From assembly GCF_000284035.1 (NCBI RefSeq), contig NC_016887.1:3782001-3846000 (forward strand): a DNA stretch of 64,000 bases. The letters run 5' to 3'. The first letter of the stretch is position 1. Every line of letters begins with the position of its first letter. Positions 1-8,362 of the stretch are shown here, piece by piece. The position numbers and the translations under genes are program-made. Below the pieces are notes generated by a model that saw nothing but the letters and a program-made list of their open reading frames with translations, did no database searches and had not been told where the DNA came from. The DNA is from Nocardia cyriacigeorgica GUH-2. Lineage in GTDB: Bacteria > Actinomycetota > Actinomycetes > Mycobacteriales > Mycobacteriaceae.

Positions 1-64
1 GATCCGTGTGCGACAGGGCAACCGCCTAGCGGCGGACGCGATGCGGTGACGGGCTGTTGGGTTG

Positions 65-670
65 TCAAAGACGAGACTCCAGTCGATGGAACAGGAATTC
101 GACGAGCATGATCAACGAGCGCAGGCACGTGCCTCGGTCACGTGCGTCCAGGGCGGTCAGTGGCGTGTCCGGGGTGAGGTCGAGCGCGTCCCGGATCTCG
201 GCGAGCGGGAAACGGTTGGCGCCTTCGAACTCGTTGACGCCCACCGCGTACGGCACACCGCGTTCCTCGAGCACCGACAACACTTCGTCGGACTTCTCGA
301 TCCGGCGGGTGTCGACGAGAACCAGCGCGCCCAGCGCACCACGGGCCAGCTCTTCCCACAGCGGCACGAACCGCTGCTGGCCCGGCGTGCCGAACAAGTA
401 CAGCGCCAGTTCGGGATTGAGCGTGATACGTCCGAAATCCATCGCCACCGTGGTCTGCAGCTTGCCCGGCAAACCGGCCATGTCGTCGATGCCGACGCTG
501 GCCTGGGTGATGGTTTCCTCCGTGCGGAGCGGCTTGATCTCGGAAACACTGCTGACGAAGGTGGTCTTGCCGACCCCGAAATTCCCGGCGACGAGCAATT
601 TCACCGATCGGGTCACGGTCTCCGGCACATAATCGACGGTGCGGTCAGGCCGGGAGAGCACGGAGCCCAT
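65..670 (-). CDS. Conservon small GTPase (CvnD-type ATP/GTP-binding protein)
   Basis: A 201-residue soluble P-loop GTPase of the MglA/Ras-like group found as the last member of actinobacterial conservons. Walker A is visible as GNFGVGKTT at residues 29-37, a switch-II-like LFGTPGQQRF lies mid-protein, and VNEF stands where NKxD is expected. In conservons this protein works with the roadblock protein as its probable GTPase-activating partner at the membrane-bound sensor. It overlaps the end of the DUF742 gene by 26 nt, so translation is probably coupled. It is the last gene of the unit. The family is clear; the signal that it transduces is unknown. Confidence 0.93.
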   Translation of the reverse strand: MGSVLSRPDRTVDYVPETVTRSVKLLVAGNFGVGKTTFVSSVSEIKPLRTEETITQASVGIDDMAGLPGKLQTTVAMDFGRITLNPELALYLFGTPGQQRFVPLWEELARGALGALVLVDTRRIEKSDEVLSVLEERGVPYAVGVNEFEGANRFPLAEIRDALDLTPDTPLTALDARDRGTCLRSLIMLVEFLFHRLESRL

Positions 671-992
671 TGAGAACCTCCTGGAGCAAAGCTATCTCCG
701 GCAGTGATTCGGCCGGTGTGGGTATGGCGAGGTATTCGGTGTCGAGGAGGTCGGCGGCGAGGATCTTGACCACCGAGGGGGGCAGGTCCAGGTAGGCGGC
801 GATCTCGGCGATCGACAGCGCACCGCGGGCACAGACCTCGGCCACTCGCCGCGCGTCGGGGCTCGTTCCCGGCCCCGGCTTCTTCACCGCGATGACGAGG
901 GTGACCAGGTCCAATTCACGCGTCGGACGCGAGCGTCCCCTGGTCCGCACGTAGGCGCGGACCAGGTCGGGATCACGCCGCGGCCCGCTCAT
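645..992 (-). CDS. DUF742 protein (CvnC-type conservon component)
   Basis: A 115-residue protein starting MSGPRRDPDLVRAY, with a basic N-terminus and a C-terminal winged-helix-like part (LSIAEIAAYLDLPPSVVKIL) typical of DUF742. DUF742 proteins always sit between the roadblock and GTPase genes of conservons, and their biochemical role is not established. The start codon overlaps the roadblock stop as ATGA (989-992). The end runs 26 nt into the GTPase gene. The assignment rests on family resemblance and on the exact conservon order. Confidence 0.92.
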   Translation of the reverse strand: MSGPRRDPDLVRAYVRTRGRSRPTRELDLVTLVIAVKKPGPGTSPDARRVAEVCARGALSIAEIAAYLDLPPSVVKILAADLLDTEYLAIPTPAESLPEIALLQEVLNGLRALPA

Positions 993-1423
993 GACATTTC
1001 GCCGCCGTCAACGCTCCCGCGCGGCTGACTGCCGAGTTCGTGTCCGACCCGGTCGGCCAGCTCGTTCATCCGGTGCGCGATGAGGCCCACGTCGATGTCG
1101 GTGGTGGTGGACACCCCGAGCAGCGCGCCCTCGCCGGCCGCGGTGATGAGGATCATCCCCTGGTCGTACTCGGTCATGTTCTGGCGCACGCCGTTACCGG
1201 CGCCGCCGCAGAACTCACCGAGCGCCTTGCCCAGCGAACGCAGACCCGACGCGGCGGCGGCGAAACGCTCCGCGTCGTCTTTGGCGACTCCGCTGGAGTG
1301 CGCGATCCGCAGCCCGTCGTCGGACAGCAGGACCGCGAAGCGGACGCCGGGGATCTCGAGGTCCTCGAGTAACCAGCCGAGCTTGTTGGTGCTGTCGGTG
1401 ACAACAGTTCTCGGTGAGCCCAT
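989..1423 (-). CDS. Roadblock/LC7 domain protein (CvnB-type)
   Basis: A 144-residue single-domain roadblock/LC7 protein. I start it at MGSPRTVV (ATG at 1423) because this codon overlaps the stop of the upstream sensor gene as TGATG. A longer reading to 1489 is possible but would lie inside the sensor gene. The central segment ITAAGEGALLGVSTTTDIDVG is characteristic of the fold. Roadblock proteins in these clusters are thought to dimerise and to act on the small GTPase encoded two genes downstream. Confidence 0.93.
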   Translation of the reverse strand: MGSPRTVVTDSTNKLGWLLEDLEIPGVRFAVLLSDDGLRIAHSSGVAKDDAERFAAAASGLRSLGKALGEFCGGAGNGVRQNMTEYDQGMILITAAGEGALLGVSTTTDIDVGLIAHRMNELADRVGHELGSQPRGSVDGGEMS

Positions 1424-3042
1424 CAGGATGTCATCCCTTCGGTGTCGTCGGTTGCGGCGGCGCGGCCGCTCTTGGAGCCGCTCTGCCAAGCGGCGGCGAT
1501 CTCGGGCCGGGGCTTACCCGGTTCGGTGGCCGGACTCTGCGCGACCGGCGGAACCACCGCGACCGCCCGACGGCGGCGCTTGGGCAGACCGCCGGTGGTG
1601 ACGTCGGTCATCGTGGGCCGGTCATCGGTGTCGGGGATCTCCGACAGCCCGGTCATCGCATTGCCCCCCGTCATCGTGGAACGCATCGGCGACTCGGTCG
1701 TACCGCTCCCCGCGGCCGATCCGAGGGTGGTCGAACGCACGGCAGGCGCGGCCTGCGCACCGCCGGCGGCGGGCATGGTGGTGACGGCGGCCAGCGGCGC
1801 GGACTCCCGGGCCCGCACGCCCGCCGGCGACGATTCCCCGTGCAGCACTGCGGCGGCCGGACCCGAGGACAGCACGGCCGGGGCGGCGGTGAGTCCCGGC
1901 GACAGCGGCGCGGCCTCGTCGGCCTGCGGGGCGCGCGGGCTGACCAGCAGCGATTCGGGGATGTACACCATGGCGCGCATACCGCCGTAGGCGTTGGGCC
2001 CGTCGATGTAGACGGTGAACCCGTACCGGCGGGCCAGCGCCGCGATACCGGGGAAGCCGACCTTGGGGGCCGGGCCGAGCTGGTGGATGTCGACCGAGCG
2101 TTCGTTCGCGAGGATCTGCCTGGCCTCCTCCATCTGCTCGGCGTTCATCCGCACACCGGCGTCGTCGACGATCACGGTGACGCCGTGATGGCCTTCCTGG
2201 AAGCTGACGTCGACGTAGGAGGTGGGCGGCGAGTAGCGCAGCGCGTTGTCGATCAGCGCGGCCAAGGTATGCACCAGCGGCTCCACCGAACGGCTGATCA
2301 CCACCCGGTCCAGCTGACCCGAACGCACCCGCAGGAAGTCGCGCACGCGGCCGATCGCGCCGCCGACGACGTCGGTGAGCGACTGGGCGGGCCAGCGGCG
2401 GCCGGGCAGACCACCACAGACGATCACATAGGACTGCGCCTGGCGGATCATCTGCTGCACGGTGTGGTCGATGCGGATGAGGGTTTCGTAGACGTCGTCG
2501 TCGCGGTGCTCGCGCAGCGCGGCGCTGACCACCTGGCTCACATCGGCGCCGAGGCTGACCACCGAGGTACCGAACGAACGCACCGCGGCACTGGTGGCCT
2601 CGCGCGCGGCGGTCTCGGCCTTCTCGCGTTTGGCGGCCTCTTCGGCGCGCACCGCCGTCTCGGCCGCGGTGATCGCGCGATGGGTCTGCTCTTCGGTCTC
2701 GCGGACCGTGTTGTCCCTGGTCTCGGTCTGGATTCCGCGCAGATCCTCGGCGATGCGCTCGGACACCCAGCGCATGATCTGGGCGAAACGCGAATCCTGG
2801 AGACCGTCGGGGACTTCGACGACGCTCGTGGGCTGCTCATGCCTGCGCACGGATTCGGTCAGCGACGGCAGCGTAGTGGTGGCGAACCGCTCGAGGAACT
2901 CTTCGCGGATGCCGAGGTCTCGCTCCAGCGCGTCGGCGCGGGCCTTCTGCTCCCGTACCGCCCGCACCGCGTACCAGGCCACCGCGAGGACGAGAGCAGG
3001 AGCCAAGATCCACGGAACCAGCACGGCGATATTCAGATTCAT
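1423..3042 (-). CDS. Conservon sensor, histidine-kinase-like ATPase (CvnA-type)
   Basis: A 539-residue membrane-anchored protein. I start it at MNLNIAVLVPW because this gives one N-terminal transmembrane helix (about residues 5-24) and a GAGAG ribosome site just upstream; the open frame continues to 3393 but that part looks non-coding. A basic/acidic helical stretch, probably a coiled coil, precedes a GHKL ATPase domain whose N-box reads DNALRYSPP (Asn266). No clear phospho-accepting His box is seen, as is usual for CvnA. The last 200 or so residues are Ala/Pro-rich and low-complexity. It is the first gene of the four-gene conservon and presumably its sensor. Confidence 0.9.
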   Translation of the reverse strand: MNLNIAVLVPWILAPALVLAVAWYAVRAVREQKARADALERDLGIREEFLERFATTTLPSLTESVRRHEQPTSVVEVPDGLQDSRFAQIMRWVSERIAEDLRGIQTETRDNTVRETEEQTHRAITAAETAVRAEEAAKREKAETAAREATSAAVRSFGTSVVSLGADVSQVVSAALREHRDDDVYETLIRIDHTVQQMIRQAQSYVIVCGGLPGRRWPAQSLTDVVGGAIGRVRDFLRVRSGQLDRVVISRSVEPLVHTLAALIDNALRYSPPTSYVDVSFQEGHHGVTVIVDDAGVRMNAEQMEEARQILANERSVDIHQLGPAPKVGFPGIAALARRYGFTVYIDGPNAYGGMRAMVYIPESLLVSPRAPQADEAAPLSPGLTAAPAVLSSGPAAAVLHGESSPAGVRARESAPLAAVTTMPAAGGAQAAPAVRSTTLGSAAGSGTTESPMRSTMTGGNAMTGLSEIPDTDDRPTMTDVTTGGLPKRRRRAVAVVPPVAQSPATEPGKPRPEIAAAWQSGSKSGRAAATDDTEGMTS

Positions 3043-3583
3043 CAGCTCTCTCGTTGACGGGGCTCGAGGGAGCGCCACAAGATGCCACAGCCTGCTGCCA
3101 CAGCGCTTCGTTTCGCCTTCCTCGTGACGCCCGACCATGACTGCACCCCTGGCCGGATGAGGTTTCGCGTCGGGCACCCGGCAGAGCATCGAACACCCCC
3201 GACGGCTGCCCGAAAGCAACCGCCGGACAAGCACTTCGATCGACCGCCGAGCCACCGGAACGCACCGGCCCCGACAGCCCGGAACCCGACGACTCGCCCA
3301 CCCTAGCAGCATTGCCGCGAACTCTCCGCCGAACTGGCAAGGCGGACTCACAGAACGCGATCCGTTGCGGCGGAGGGGATCCCGTTCGCGCACGTCAGCG
3401 CTGGTGCAGGCGTTTACCGGACCGCCCGGTCGGTCCGTCTCTCGCCGGTGCGGAACACCCTCCAGGGCACGTTCGCGGGGATGTCACCGAAATCTATGGA
3501 CGGCCGCCCGTTTCTGGAAGACTTCAGCGCACACATATTCGCTGTGCGCGGTAGGAGGCACGAGACACGACAGGAGGGCCCGC
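3043..3583. other. Intergenic region between conservon and CHAT gene
   Basis: This 541-nt gap lies between two divergent units and must carry the promoters of both. I see no convincing gene in it. It has a short hairpin at 3419-3436 (GGACCG, 6-nt loop, CGGTCC) and TGCCACAGC repeated twice near 3083-3102. A strong ribosome site (AGGAGGG) stands before the GTG at 3584. Confidence 0.6.
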
Positions 3584-5884
3584 GTGGACTTGGATCTCGT
3601 GGTCGACTTGCTGATCGCGTACGTAGTCGGCGAGCGGGCCCGCGCCGGGCTACAGGTGGGCGAATTGACCGGCCGGGCACTGGACGCCGTGGCGACCAAG
3701 GTCGGGGACGTTGTCGTGGCGGAATTCGGCAAGGACGTCGCCATCGACCGGCTGATCCGGGAAGCCCGGTCCGGCGGTGTGCCGTCGGCAGCGACACGCA
3801 TCGCCGCGCGTGCAGCGCTGGACGCGGCGGTGCGAACGGATCCATCGTTCCGGAAGGCGCTGGCATTCGCCGTCGCCGGACTGCCCGGGAACTTGATCCG
3901 AGATGCCAGGACCGCCTCGGCCGGGCAACCCGACCAGGACCAATCCTGGACCGGAGCGGGGCAACAGGCCGGCCCACCGCCGGGCCAGGTCCACTACGAC
4001 TCGTTGCCGCCGCCTACTCCGCCACCGCAGGGCGGCCAACCGCAGGGCGGAGTTCCGGCCGACCTGGAGGACGGGTCCGGTAGCGGCGCGGGTCGCGTCG
4101 AACACCGGTACGGCCGGCGGAACCGCCGCACGCTCCGTGACCTGGTACGGCGGCGGGTGCCGCCGCGGTCCGTCGATGAGCCGGCGCCGGCCGGCAACTA
4201 CCCGGGGATCGCCCACACCGACGACGCCGACCTGGCGCAGACTGTCGACGACCCGCTGCCCACCGCCGACTCCGAGACCACCTCCACCGACGCCATCTGG
4301 GCCTATGCCTGCTATCCGCGCCTGGAGGCGCCCGATGTCGTCGTCGCGGGTGAACCGTTCCAGATCACCGTCGGGCTGTCGGAGACCTTCGATATGACGA
4401 CGATGGTGTCCGGCCAGATGCACGTGTACTCCTCGGACCCGGAGTTCGAGATCGGTATCGAAGTACTGGTCGACCCGAAATCGCTGGTCGTGACCAGTGA
4501 TCCGCATATCACCGTGCGCGTGACGCTCGCGGATCCGTATCCGCGCCACACCCTCACCCTCGAGGCCCTGACCGATCCGACGCTGACCGCCGAACGCACT
4601 CTGCGGCTGATCATCCGCAAGCAGGGGCGGATCGTCGGCCTGGCCTCGCGCGTGCTCGTGGTGGTGCCGAATGCCGCCCGGCTGGCCACCACCCCGCCAC
4701 CACCGCCGCCCGCTCGCCAACTATTGGACATCGGATCGCTGCTGGACGAAGCGCCGCCGGATCTCGTGGTCGTGGTCTACCGCGCCGACGAACCCGACAC
4801 CTACGTCTGGGATGCCTATGCCCTCGGCGGTCCCCTGGCCATCCCGGACGCGCAGCGCCGCAGCCGCATCGACCACACCGCACGTGATTTCGCCACCTAT
4901 ACGCGACGGCTGGTCAAGGCCGAGGCGTTTCGCGGGGTCGCGATCTTCGACAACCTGAAGGGCTATGGCGATCTCATCGCCTCGGCGATGCCCAGTGGTA
5001 TCCGGTCGGTGCTGCGCGAGCTGGTCCGCGGCCGGACCGCGGCGCCCGCGGTGCTGTGGCTGACCGAAGAGGCGTTCGTGCCGTGGGAGCTGGCGGTGCT
5101 CGATCCGCCGCTGGACACCGAATACGGCGGCCGGGCACCGTTTCTCGGCGCGCACCTGGCGATGTCGCGCTGGCCGTTCGCGCCGGAGGGGCCGCAGCCG
5201 AGCCCGCGGCGGGACCATCCGGTCGCCGCGCAAGCGGTGCTGACCGCCGACTACGACGGGGTGCGCAACTTCCCGCCCCTGCCCGCGGCGGTGGCCGAGG
5301 CCGCGCGCTTCGGCCAGCGGTATGGACCGATCACGGCGCTGCCGCCGATGCGTGAGCAGGTCATCGACTGTCTCGAGGGCCGGATCCCGGTCGATCTGCT
5401 GCACGTCGCGTTGCACGGCAGCTTCGACGACACCGTCCAGGAAGACGGTCTGGTCCTGCTGGAAACCCGGGACACCGGTGTCGTGGCCTCGTTCCTGACC
5501 GCACTGGCGGTACGCGGACTGCGCAATACCGCCAGCACGCCGTTCATCTACCTCAACGCCTGTTCGGTCGGGGCGGGCCAGGCGATCCTTGGCAGCTACG
5601 CGGGATTCGCGACGGCACTGCTGCAGACCGGTGCGATCGGCGTGGTGGCGCCGCTGTGGACCATCGAAGACACCGTCGCCGCCGAGCTCGCGGCCCGCTT
5701 CTACGACGGTGCCTTCGCCGACCCGCCGGTGCCGGTGGCCGAACTGCTGCGCCGGGCCCGCGCCGACTACACCCGCGACCGGGTGCTGGCCGATCCCGAG
5801 CGGGTCACCCCGACTCTGCTGGGCTACCTCGCCTTCGGCCACCCACGACTTACACTGCGGCGGAACAGATCACCGGAAAGGTAG
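3584..5884 (+). CDS. CHAT-domain caspase-like protease
   Basis: A 766-residue protein with a C-terminal CHAT (caspase HetF-associated with TPR) peptidase domain. The catalytic pair is visible: His611 in LLHVALHGS (His607 lies just before it) and Cys660 in YLNACSVG. The GTG start at 3584 is chosen because an AGGAGGG site precedes it and the upstream frame is unlike protein. From the N-terminus there is an Ala-rich helical domain of about 110 residues, a Pro/Gln/Gly-rich linker, a beta-rich region (about residues 240-360), a PPPPPP linker, then the protease half. There is no signal peptide. The hydrolase gene starts 6 nt downstream. CHAT enzymes in bacteria often activate a partner effector; the target here is unknown. 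Confidence 0.88.
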   Translation: MDLDLVVDLLIAYVVGERARAGLQVGELTGRALDAVATKVGDVVVAEFGKDVAIDRLIREARSGGVPSAATRIAARAALDAAVRTDPSFRKALAFAVAGLPGNLIRDARTASAGQPDQDQSWTGAGQQAGPPPGQVHYDSLPPPTPPPQGGQPQGGVPADLEDGSGSGAGRVEHRYGRRNRRTLRDLVRRRVPPRSVDEPAPAGNYPGIAHTDDADLAQTVDDPLPTADSETTSTDAIWAYACYPRLEAPDVVVAGEPFQITVGLSETFDMTTMVSGQMHVYSSDPEFEIGIEVLVDPKSLVVTSDPHITVRVTLADPYPRHTLTLEALTDPTLTAERTLRLIIRKQGRIVGLASRVLVVVPNAARLATTPPPPPPARQLLDIGSLLDEAPPDLVVVVYRADEPDTYVWDAYALGGPLAIPDAQRRSRIDHTARDFATYTRRLVKAEAFRGVAIFDNLKGYGDLIASAMPSGIRSVLRELVRGRTAAPAVLWLTEEAFVPWELAVLDPPLDTEYGGRAPFLGAHLAMSRWPFAPEGPQPSPRRDHPVAAQAVLTADYDGVRNFPPLPAAVAEAARFGQRYGPITALPPMREQVIDCLEGRIPVDLLHVALHGSFDDTVQEDGLVLLETRDTGVVASFLTALAVRGLRNTASTPFIYLNACSVGAGQAILGSYAGFATALLQTGAIGVVAPLWTIEDTVAAELAARFYDGAFADPPVPVAELLRRARADYTRDRVLADPERVTPTLLGYLAFGHPRLTLRRNRSPER

Positions 5885-5890
5885 CGGCAG

Positions 5891-7354
5891 ATGCCCGAGG
5901 AGTTCCCGCTCGACGAGGACGGTCGCGCGGTCGCGGTGCACCGGCGGGTCACGGTGCGGACACCGGGCCTGGCGGGGCGGGCCATCGTGCACGAGGCGGG
6001 CGGCGCCGGGACCCGCGGCGCCGAGCAGACCACCGACGCGCTGGTGACGGCGTTGGCGCTCAACGAGATCGAGGAGGATCTCACCGTCGAGATCCTCGAT
6101 CCGCGCGAACGCACCGCGACCGCGGGCACCCGGGCGGCGGGCGGACCGGACGACATCGTCATGGAGGTGGCCGATCCCGGCCCGGGGTGGCGGCAGGTGG
6201 TGTTGTACGCCTCCGAGGACGGCGCAATCAGCTGGCATTTCCCGCAGCCCGCGCCCGGTGCGCTGACCTACCGCATTCCACGCACGGTCGTGCCCGTCGC
6301 CGAGGCACCCGGTGCGCATCGCGGGTTGACCGGCGCGATCGGCACCAAGATCTTGAAGGTGCTGGTCTTCCCGTTGGTCCGCGAGGGCGCGAGCTGGGTG
6401 GGTGCGCGGTTCGCCGAGTTCGTCGAGAACAAGCGGCATCCGCATCGGCTGCGGGTGGCCGGCCCGGACGATTACCGCGCGGCCGCGCCCGAGCTGAGCG
6501 CCGAGGCGCTGGCGCAGATGGGTACCGGCCGGGCCTTGCTGCTGCTGCACGGCACCTTCAGTACGACGCACGGCGCCTTCGGCGAACTGCCGGCGGCGAC
6601 GATGCGCGAACTGCACGCCGCCTATGAGGGGCGAGGCCTCGCCTTCGACCATCCGACGGTGTCGCGCACACCGGTCGACAACATCCGGTGGCTCGCCGAA
6701 TATCTGCGGCAGCGCGACACCCGCTTGGCGGTCGATGTCGTCTGCCATTCGCGCGGCGGGCTGGTCGGGCGCGTGCTCACCGAACGCGCGGATCTCGCCG
6801 ACGTCGCGGACACGCTGACCGTCGGCAAGGCGGTGCTGGTCGGGACACCGAATGCGGGCACCGCTCTCGCCGACGTCGAACGGCACGAGCAATTGCTCAA
6901 CCGGTTCACCTCGCTGTTGCAGCTGGTGCCCGACAATGGCGTCACCGACGCGCTCGACATCGTGCTGGCGCTGGTGAAACAGGTCGCCGCGGGAGTGGCG
7001 GAGGGCCTCGACGGTCTCATGGCGATGAACCCGAGCGCCCAATTCCTGACCGAACAACTGACCGGCAGGCACCCCACCAGCGCACGGTATTTCACCGTCG
7101 GCGCGAATTACGAGCCACCGGAGGGGTCGTCGCTGCTACGCATCGCCGGAGACGGCGGCGTCGATCTGGTGTTCGGCCGCGACGACAACGATCTGGTCGT
7201 CCCGACCGCGGGCGCCCTCGCCCTCGACGGCACCCATCCCCTGCCGGTCACCGACCATCTCGCCGTCGACGCCAGCGCGGCCGTCGATCATTTCGGATAC
7301 TTCGATCACCCCGCCCTGACCGAGTCGCTGGTGCGCTGGTTGCGAACGGGGTGA
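5891..7354 (+). CDS. Alpha/beta-hydrolase (lipase/esterase-like) partner of CHAT protease
   Basis: A 487-residue protein whose C-terminal half is a serine alpha/beta-hydrolase. It has the oxyanion-type strand LLLLHGTFS, nucleophile elbow CHSRGG (Ser287), a probable acid in GRDDNDLVVP (Asp431-434) and His467 in VDHFGYF. This resembles bacterial triacylglycerol-lipase-like proteins. The N-terminal 140 or so residues form a separate beta-rich domain, followed by a hydrophobic helical stretch (about 150-180). There is no signal peptide. It begins 6 nt after the CHAT stop, so the two are one operon. The domain layout would suit a zymogen cut by the CHAT protease, but that is inference and the substrate is unknown. 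Confidence 0.85.
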   Translation: MPEEFPLDEDGRAVAVHRRVTVRTPGLAGRAIVHEAGGAGTRGAEQTTDALVTALALNEIEEDLTVEILDPRERTATAGTRAAGGPDDIVMEVADPGPGWRQVVLYASEDGAISWHFPQPAPGALTYRIPRTVVPVAEAPGAHRGLTGAIGTKILKVLVFPLVREGASWVGARFAEFVENKRHPHRLRVAGPDDYRAAAPELSAEALAQMGTGRALLLLHGTFSTTHGAFGELPAATMRELHAAYEGRGLAFDHPTVSRTPVDNIRWLAEYLRQRDTRLAVDVVCHSRGGLVGRVLTERADLADVADTLTVGKAVLVGTPNAGTALADVERHEQLLNRFTSLLQLVPDNGVTDALDIVLALVKQVAAGVAEGLDGLMAMNPSAQFLTEQLTGRHPTSARYFTVGANYEPPEGSSLLRIAGDGGVDLVFGRDDNDLVVPTAGALALDGTHPLPVTDHLAVDASAAVDHFGYFDHPALTESLVRWLRTG

Positions 7355-7369
7355 ACGCCCCGATAACGA

Positions 7370-7403
7370 CCATGACCACCGCGATCGAGCGCGGTGGTCA
7401 TGG
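7370..7403. terminator. Bidirectional hairpin terminator between convergent genes
   Basis: A perfect 14-bp inverted repeat (CCATGACCACCGCG at 7370-7383 and its complement at 7390-7403) with a 6-nt loop lies between the 3' ends of the hydrolase gene and the DUF4189 gene. There is no T-tract, as is common in high-GC actinobacteria. Confidence 0.75.
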
Positions 7404-7420
7404 GACTCATCATCGGGCTA

Positions 7421-7846
7421 TCAGCGCGCGTTCGCCGTGCAGACGACCTCGACGATGCGCACGCCACTGAGGTTGGCAGAGCCGGTGGTGCCGAGAACCG
7501 CCGTCGGGGTGACCTCCGAGATCCGCTGGTACGCATTGCGCTCGGCATCCGCCCTGGTCGCACCGGACGCCACGACAGTGGCCTCGTTGCTCTCCATCAG
7601 CACGCCGCAGCCGTTCGCCCACGAGGCGGCCACCTCACACCCGTCCGTACCGCAGTTGGCGATCGCGGCGGCTTCGGCATCGGCGGTACTGGCCGCGTTG
7701 ACACTCACCCCGTACACCATCTCCCCGGGGTTCACCGCGATCGCCGCGTGCTGACTCGCCGCGTTCGCGGTCCCCGCGCCCAGCATCGACCCCGCCGCAA
7801 GACCGGCCACCGCGACGGCCAAGCCGACACTTCCCATCAATCTCAT
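7421..7846 (-). CDS. Secreted DUF4189 protein
   Basis: A 141-residue exported protein. The signal peptide runs from the start through about residue 30 (hydrophobic core VGLAVAVAGLAAG, cleavage near TANA-AS). The mature part carries the DUF4189 pattern of alternating Ala-rich helices and short strands with Cys residues (NCGTDGCEV, NGCGVL, EVVCTA), probably forming disulfides. DUF4189 proteins are common in Nocardia and Mycobacterium and have no established function. Two start codons (MRLM) are possible. The gene is monocistronic, between two terminator hairpins, with small palindromes upstream. Confidence 0.85.
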   Translation of the reverse strand: MRLMGSVGLAVAVAGLAAGSMLGAGTANAASQHAAIAVNPGEMVYGVSVNAASTADAEAAAIANCGTDGCEVAASWANGCGVLMESNEATVVASGATRADAERNAYQRISEVTPTAVLGTTGSANLSGVRIVEVVCTANAR

Positions 7847-7870
7847 CGAATAAACTTCCTGTTCGGATCA

Positions 7871-7919
7871 GCTCCGGATTCGGAGCCCACGCAATCCTTG
7901 TCGAAATACTCGTATTTCG
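7871..7919. promoter_or_regulatory. Palindromes upstream of DUF4189 gene
   Basis: Two perfect inverted repeats lie in the promoter region of the DUF4189 gene: GCTCCG-GATT-CGGAGC (7871-7886) and CGAAATAC-TC-GTATTTCG (7902-7919). The second is AT-richer than its surroundings, so it could be an operator. No binding protein can be named. Confidence 0.4.
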
Positions 7920-7944
7920 GAAGTCGGCCCGACAACGCGACAAC

Positions 7945-7981
7945 GAAGCGGGCCCGGATCATGGCGATCCGGGCCCGCTTC
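7945..7981 (-). terminator. Terminator of the suf operon
   Basis: A perfect 16-bp stem (GAAGCGGGCCCGGATC at 7945-7960, complement at 7966-7981) with loop ATGGC lies 9 nt beyond the last suf gene. Its position and stem strength suit an intrinsic, U-tract-less terminator. Confidence 0.8.
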
Positions 7982-7990
7982 CACAAGGCG

Positions 7991-8362
7991 TTATACGGTG
8001 AATCCGAGAGCGCGCAACTGCTCGCGCCCGTCATCGGTGATCTTGTCCGGCCCCCACGGCGGCATCCAGACCCAGTTGATCTTCAGGTCCTCGACCAGGC
8101 CGCTGCGCACCAGCGCGTTGCGGGACTGGTCCTCGATGACGTCGGTCAGCGGACACGCGGCGGAGGTGAGGGTCATGTCGAGGGTGGCGACATTGTCCTG
8201 ATCCACCTGCATGCCGTATACCAGCCCGAGGTCGACGACATTGATGCCGAGTTCGGGGTCGACGACGTCACGCATCGCCTCCTCGATATCTTCGAGGTGC
8301 TTGATCTCCTCGGCCGACAGTTCGGCCGGCGCGGCGGCTTCGGTGGTCTCTGTTTCACTCAT
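7991..8362 (-). CDS. sufT: MIP18/DUF59 Fe-S assembly protein SufT
   Basis: A 123-residue DUF59 (MIP18) protein. I use MSETETTEAAAP (ATG at 8362), which overlaps the sufU stop by 8 nt; a start at 8389 would only add residues from within sufU. The core contains DVVDPELGINVVDLGLVYG and TSAACPLTDVI, whose Cys is the conserved reactive residue of the family. SufT helps maturation or transfer of Fe-S clusters to client proteins in the cytoplasm. It is the last gene of the suf operon, as in mycobacteria (Rv1466). Confidence 0.93.
   Translation of the reverse strand: MSETETTEAAAPAELSAEEIKHLEDIEEAMRDVVDPELGINVVDLGLVYGMQVDQDNVATLDMTLTSAACPLTDVIEDQSRNALVRSGLVEDLKINWVWMPPWGPDKITDDGREQLRALGFTV

Noticed and set aside
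3043..3393. N-terminal extension of the conservon sensor gene
   Set aside because: The extra residues are Arg/Gly/Ser-rich and non-protein-like; MNLNIAVLV with its membrane helix and GAGAG site is a better start.
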